The notes under the pieces were generated by a model. That model was given only the letters and a program-made list of their open reading frames with translations, did no database searches and was not told the origin of the DNA. A stretch of 64,000 nucleotides of DNA. It comes from Rhodocytophaga rosea. GTDB lineage: Bacteria; Bacteroidota; Bacteroidia; Cytophagales; 172606-1. Of the stretch, positions 61,366-64,000 are shown piece by piece. The number at the start of each line of letters is the position of its first letter. Position 1 is the first letter of the stretch. A program made the translations under genes and the position numbers. The stretch lies in NCBI RefSeq assembly GCF_010119975.1, contig NZ_CP048222.1:7974501-8038500 (forward strand). Reading direction: 5' to 3'.

Positions 61366-62787
61366 TTATACTCTCACTGGAGTTGTACCACCTTGCTGCA
61401 ATGAAATATCTACTGGCTTATTGCTTTTCCAGGAACCTGAGGTAAAATCAGGCACATCTATGGAATTAGAACGGTTGGACACCGACCATTCACTCAATGG
61501 GGCTACCGCACTCCAGAGGGCTGCATCATACACATCCATATCCAGAGGCAATCCATTCCGCAGGCAGTCGACCAGGCGCCAGTCCATGAGAAAATCCATA
61601 CCGCCGTGGCCGCCAATTTTTTTAGCCATTTCGCCCAGCTTTTTAGTAATAGCCGGTGTATACTTTTCTTCCAGCGATTTAAATTCTTTCTCAGATACCC
61701 ATTCATGGCCGGTTGCGATTTTGGCAGGTTCCGGATATTTTACAGCTACGCCTTTAGTGCCGCTTACCAAGTGAATCCGTGAATAGGGACGGGGAGAAGA
61801 AACATCGTGTTGTAACATAATAGTCCTGCCTTTACTGGTGCGGATGGTGGTGGTATTCATATTTCCCCGGTAAGTTTTATTGGCATAGGATTTATAAAAC
61901 TCATCTGTTTGGGCCAGTTTTTTTGCCAGCGGCCCCATCGAAAAATCATTGCTGGAAACAGCTACCAGGTAATCCATTTTATCGCCCCGGTTAATATCCA
62001 TAATCTGGCAGATGGGTCCTAAGCCGTGGGTAGGATACAGGTTTCCATTTCTGAAATTTTCTTTCAGGCGCCACATGTCATAGTAGCTTTCCTTTTTAAA
62101 ATTGGGTTCCAGCAGATCATGGATATATGCACCTTCTCCGTGAATCACTTCTCCAAAAAATCCCTGCCTAACCATATTCAGGGTAAGCAGTTCAAAGAAG
62201 TCGTAACAGCAGTTCTCCAGCATCATACAATGCTTTTTGGTGCGCTCAGATACCTCCACCAGTTGCCAGCATTCTTCCAGCGTTTTGGCAGCCGGAACTT
62301 CAGTAGCCACATGTTTGCCTTGCTCCATGGCATATACAGCCATGGGGGTATGCAAAGCCCAGGGTGTAGCAATATATACCAGGTCAATATCTTTACTTTC
62401 ACAGAGCTTTTTCCACTCGTTCTCATTGCCGGAATAGGTAGTAGGTTTGTGTGCGGTTTTTTCCAGAATTTTCTGCGCATTTGTCACTCTCTCTGGCCGC
62501 AGATCACATAAAGCTTTAATATCTACCCCTTCAATATGGCTCATGCGTTCTACAGCCCCAGGCCCCCGGTTTCCTAAACCGATAAAACCAATCCGAACCG
62601 TTTCCAGGGCAGGAGCCGCATACCCAGACATGTTAAACTGCTGTTTATAGGTGGATTTGGTATCCTGTGCCTGATTCTTATTCTGATCGTTGGCATTCGC
62701 CGTATCGCTCTTGCTGGCACAGCCTGCCATCATACTGGCGGTAACCAGGCCAGTCACTTTTAAAAAATCTCTGCGGTTATTTTTCAT
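61366..62787 (-). CDS. GH109-like NAD-dependent glycosidase (Gfo/Idh/MocA fold)
   Basis: From ATG 62787 the 473-residue protein has a Tat-like lipoprotein signal (RRDFLKVTG ... MAGC), a Rossmann domain (VRIGFIGLGNRGPGAVERMS) and the GH109 blocks LENCCYDFFELLTLNMVRQG, GEGAYIHDL, NLYPTHGLGPICQIMDINRG, LQHDVSSPRPYS, and GHGGMDFLMDWRLVDCL. GH109 alpha-N-acetylgalactosaminidases use bound NAD+ and are exported folded, which fits the Tat-type signal. It lies 166 bp upstream of the nagB-like gene and diverges from the DUF4038 gene. GalNAc specificity is inferred. Confidence 0.85.
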   Translation of the reverse strand: MKNNRRDFLKVTGLVTASMMAGCASKSDTANANDQNKNQAQDTKSTYKQQFNMSGYAAPALETVRIGFIGLGNRGPGAVERMSHIEGVDIKALCDLRPERVTNAQKILEKTAHKPTTYSGNENEWKKLCESKDIDLVYIATPWALHTPMAVYAMEQGKHVATEVPAAKTLEECWQLVEVSERTKKHCMMLENCCYDFFELLTLNMVRQGFFGEVIHGEGAYIHDLLEPNFKKESYYDMWRLKENFRNGNLYPTHGLGPICQIMDINRGDKMDYLVAVSSNDFSMGPLAKKLAQTDEFYKSYANKTYRGNMNTTTIRTSKGRTIMLQHDVSSPRPYSRIHLVSGTKGVAVKYPEPAKIATGHEWVSEKEFKSLEEKYTPAITKKLGEMAKKIGGHGGMDFLMDWRLVDCLRNGLPLDMDVYDAALWSAVAPLSEWSVSNRSNSIDVPDFTSGSWKSNKPVDISLQQGGTTPVRV

Positions 62788-63048
62788 CTCTTTGGGTTTA
62801 GATATAGCGTATTTGTTCAAATTATACCATGAATGAGTACTCTTACAGGAACACTGTATATATTCGGTCATAATCTATACATTAATCATCCAAATTTCAA
62901 TGAGATGGACTAAAAATTAAGGAAATTGAGTGTTAAATGCGCTGGCCTGATGGCATATTTGCTGATACTGCCTATTACGCAGACGCTGATTTTACAGTAG
63001 ATGGTAGATAAATGGCTTTTTATCGCACTATTTTCAAACATAACCGAT

Positions 63049-64000
63049 ATGCTTTCTCAAATGAAAATAATGCTGTTTGCTATTGTAATGGTATCCTTGT
63101 TGTTTCCGCTTGTTACCCAGGCGCAAACAGCATTCCCTCTCAAACTCAGCGAAAATAAACGATACCTTGTTGACCAGAATAACAAGCCCTTTTTGATCAA
63201 AGAATTTTCAGCCTGGGGATTGATACAGGCACTCTCAGAAAAAGACGAAGCCGCTTTTTTAGATAGTCTCAGGCAAAAGGGATTCAATACGGTAATGACT
63301 TCTATCCTCAGCAATGCACCTTCCCAGATGGGAGGAAATCCGCCGTATTGGCAAGGTATATCGCCGCTGCTTGTAAAATGGGATTTTTCTACACCCAACG
63401 AAACTTATTTTGGGCATGTAGACCGGTTTTTAAAAATGGCCGAACAAAAAGGCTTTTTTGTGATGGCTTTGCCGGTGTATCTAGGATATCCGGGAGATCC
63501 TTCGCAGGGTTGGTGGGATGAAATGAAAAGCGAGCATAACGATACCCTGAAAATGCGGAAGTATGGGGAATTCATAGGAAAACGCTATAAGAACACGAAA
63601 AATATCATGTGGATAGCTGGTGGTGACAATAATGCGGAAGGTGAAACTTTTGCGTATGAAAATAACATGATTCAGGGCGTGAGAACATATGATACGGAAC
63701 ATCTATGGTCCGGGCATTTTGATATGAATAAGGGTATAATCTGGTCAACGGATCATCCCAGATTTGGTAATATGATGGATATTGACGGATTATATGTGTG
63801 GACAGAATCCATTCTGATGGAAAGAGGTCCACAGTATAAAACCGAACTAGCCCAGTATAACAAAGGGAAAATGATCATTCAACTCGACCAGAGTTACGAA
63901 CATGATGTGCCCCACTATGCCGACAATGAAAATTACCAGTGGATCAGGCGGAAAATGTATGAGGGATTATTAAATGGGTGTAAAGGAACTTCTTTCAGTT
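63049..64000 (+). CDS. DUF4038-type glycoside hydrolase, partial (C-terminus beyond right edge)
   Basis: The frame stays open for about 317 codons to the right edge. It has a Sec signal (SLLFPLVTQAQ), then FPLKLSENKRYLVDQNNKPF and the TIM-barrel of the DUF4038 (apiosidase-like) family: EFSAWGLIQALSEKDEAAFL, GFNTVMTSILS, FFVMALPVYLG, KNIMWIAGGDNN and WSTDHPRFGNMMDIDGL. The GGDNN segment holds the likely acid residue. ATG 63061 is an alternative start. It diverges from the GH109-like gene, both probably serving glycan use. Confidence 0.85.
   Translation, partial: MLSQMKIMLFAIVMVSLLFPLVTQAQTAFPLKLSENKRYLVDQNNKPFLIKEFSAWGLIQALSEKDEAAFLDSLRQKGFNTVMTSILSNAPSQMGGNPPYWQGISPLLVKWDFSTPNETYFGHVDRFLKMAEQKGFFVMALPVYLGYPGDPSQGWWDEMKSEHNDTLKMRKYGEFIGKRYKNTKNIMWIAGGDNNAEGETFAYENNMIQGVRTYDTEHLWSGHFDMNKGIIWSTDHPRFGNMMDIDGLYVWTESILMERGPQYKTELAQYNKGKMIIQLDQSYEHDVPHYADNENYQWIRRKMYEGLLNGCKGTSFS

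Noticed and set aside
1-64000. CRISPR arrays, tRNA/rRNA genes, insertion sequences or prophage
   Set aside because: No regular direct repeats with unique spacers, no cloverleaf with CCA-type ends, no rRNA motifs, transposase, integrase or phage structural genes were recognised.

Overview
The window looks like chromosomal DNA of a Bacteroidota bacterium, most likely a Cytophagales-type environmental species. This rests on a SusC/SusD outer-membrane pair, the short primary sigma factor of the phylum (287 residues), many lipoproteins with a Bacteroidota-like lipobox, a 983-residue DUF2723 membrane protein, weak Shine-Dalgarno sequences, and several promoters of the phylum's form (TTG, about 18 nt, TAnnTTTG). 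I recognised no phage, insertion sequence, CRISPR array, tRNA or rRNA. The assignment comes from gene content and protein style, not from a database search.

Layout. 1-3.8 kb (minus): an efflux locus, TetR - TolC - HlyD - ABC ATPase, cut by the left edge; the same compound operator lies upstream of tetR and of tolC. 3.9-12 kb: envelope genes, including an SdiA-regulated-type lipoprotein overlapping a metallophosphoesterase/Omp85-like barrel fusion, two orphan lipoproteins, and a 168-bp array of eight 21-bp repeats. 12.0-18.5 kb (plus): a cobalamin-riboswitch-led B12 uptake and salvage operon (btuB, a DUF6580-like membrane protein, a Dph6-like PP-loop protein, cobU, cobT, cobS, cobC). 18.5-25 kb: an outer-membrane barrel, the DUF2723 protein, an acidic Gly-rich protein and the primary sigma factor. 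25-33 kb: anmK, an MBOAT/SGNH-like acetylation pair, a methyltransferase, cysM, a gene broken by an in-frame amber codon, and a hypothetical gene with a good promoter. 33.1-34.2 kb: a ModE-type regulator and a molybdopterin-oxidoreductase-fold protein separated by ModE-like sites. 34.3-50.4 kb: an APC permease, small secreted proteins, a TipA-like MerR regulator with a 19-bp-spacer promoter, two PAS histidine kinases, a MarR regulator with a clear operator, methyltransferases, a phosphatase, hydrolases, a flavin disulfide reductase and an OsmC protein. The second kinase directly follows a KAI2/RsbQ-type hydrolase. 50.5-64 kb: a carbohydrate-use region with SusD/SusC, an amidohydrolase, a DUF4303-like protein, a DapA-family aldolase, an NAD-dependent epimerase, an Nramp-fold transporter without the metal-binding motifs, a NagB-type deaminase, a GH109-like enzyme and a DUF4038 glycoside hydrolase cut by the right edge.

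How the genes work together. The B12 operon brings in corrinoid (BtuB) and rebuilds the lower nucleotide loop (CobU/T/S/C) under riboswitch control. The right-hand region reads as a glycan or amino-sugar pathway: outer-membrane capture (SusCD), hydrolysis (GH109-like, DUF4038), inner-membrane transport (Nramp-like) and cytoplasmic processing (deaminase, epimerase, aldolase). The substrate is inferred; N-acetylgalactosamine is one candidate. The points most worth following are the hydrolase-PAS kinase pair, the Nramp-like protein lacking its metal motifs, the 21-bp repeat array, and the compact operator architectures of the TetR, MarR, MerR and ModE-type regulators.
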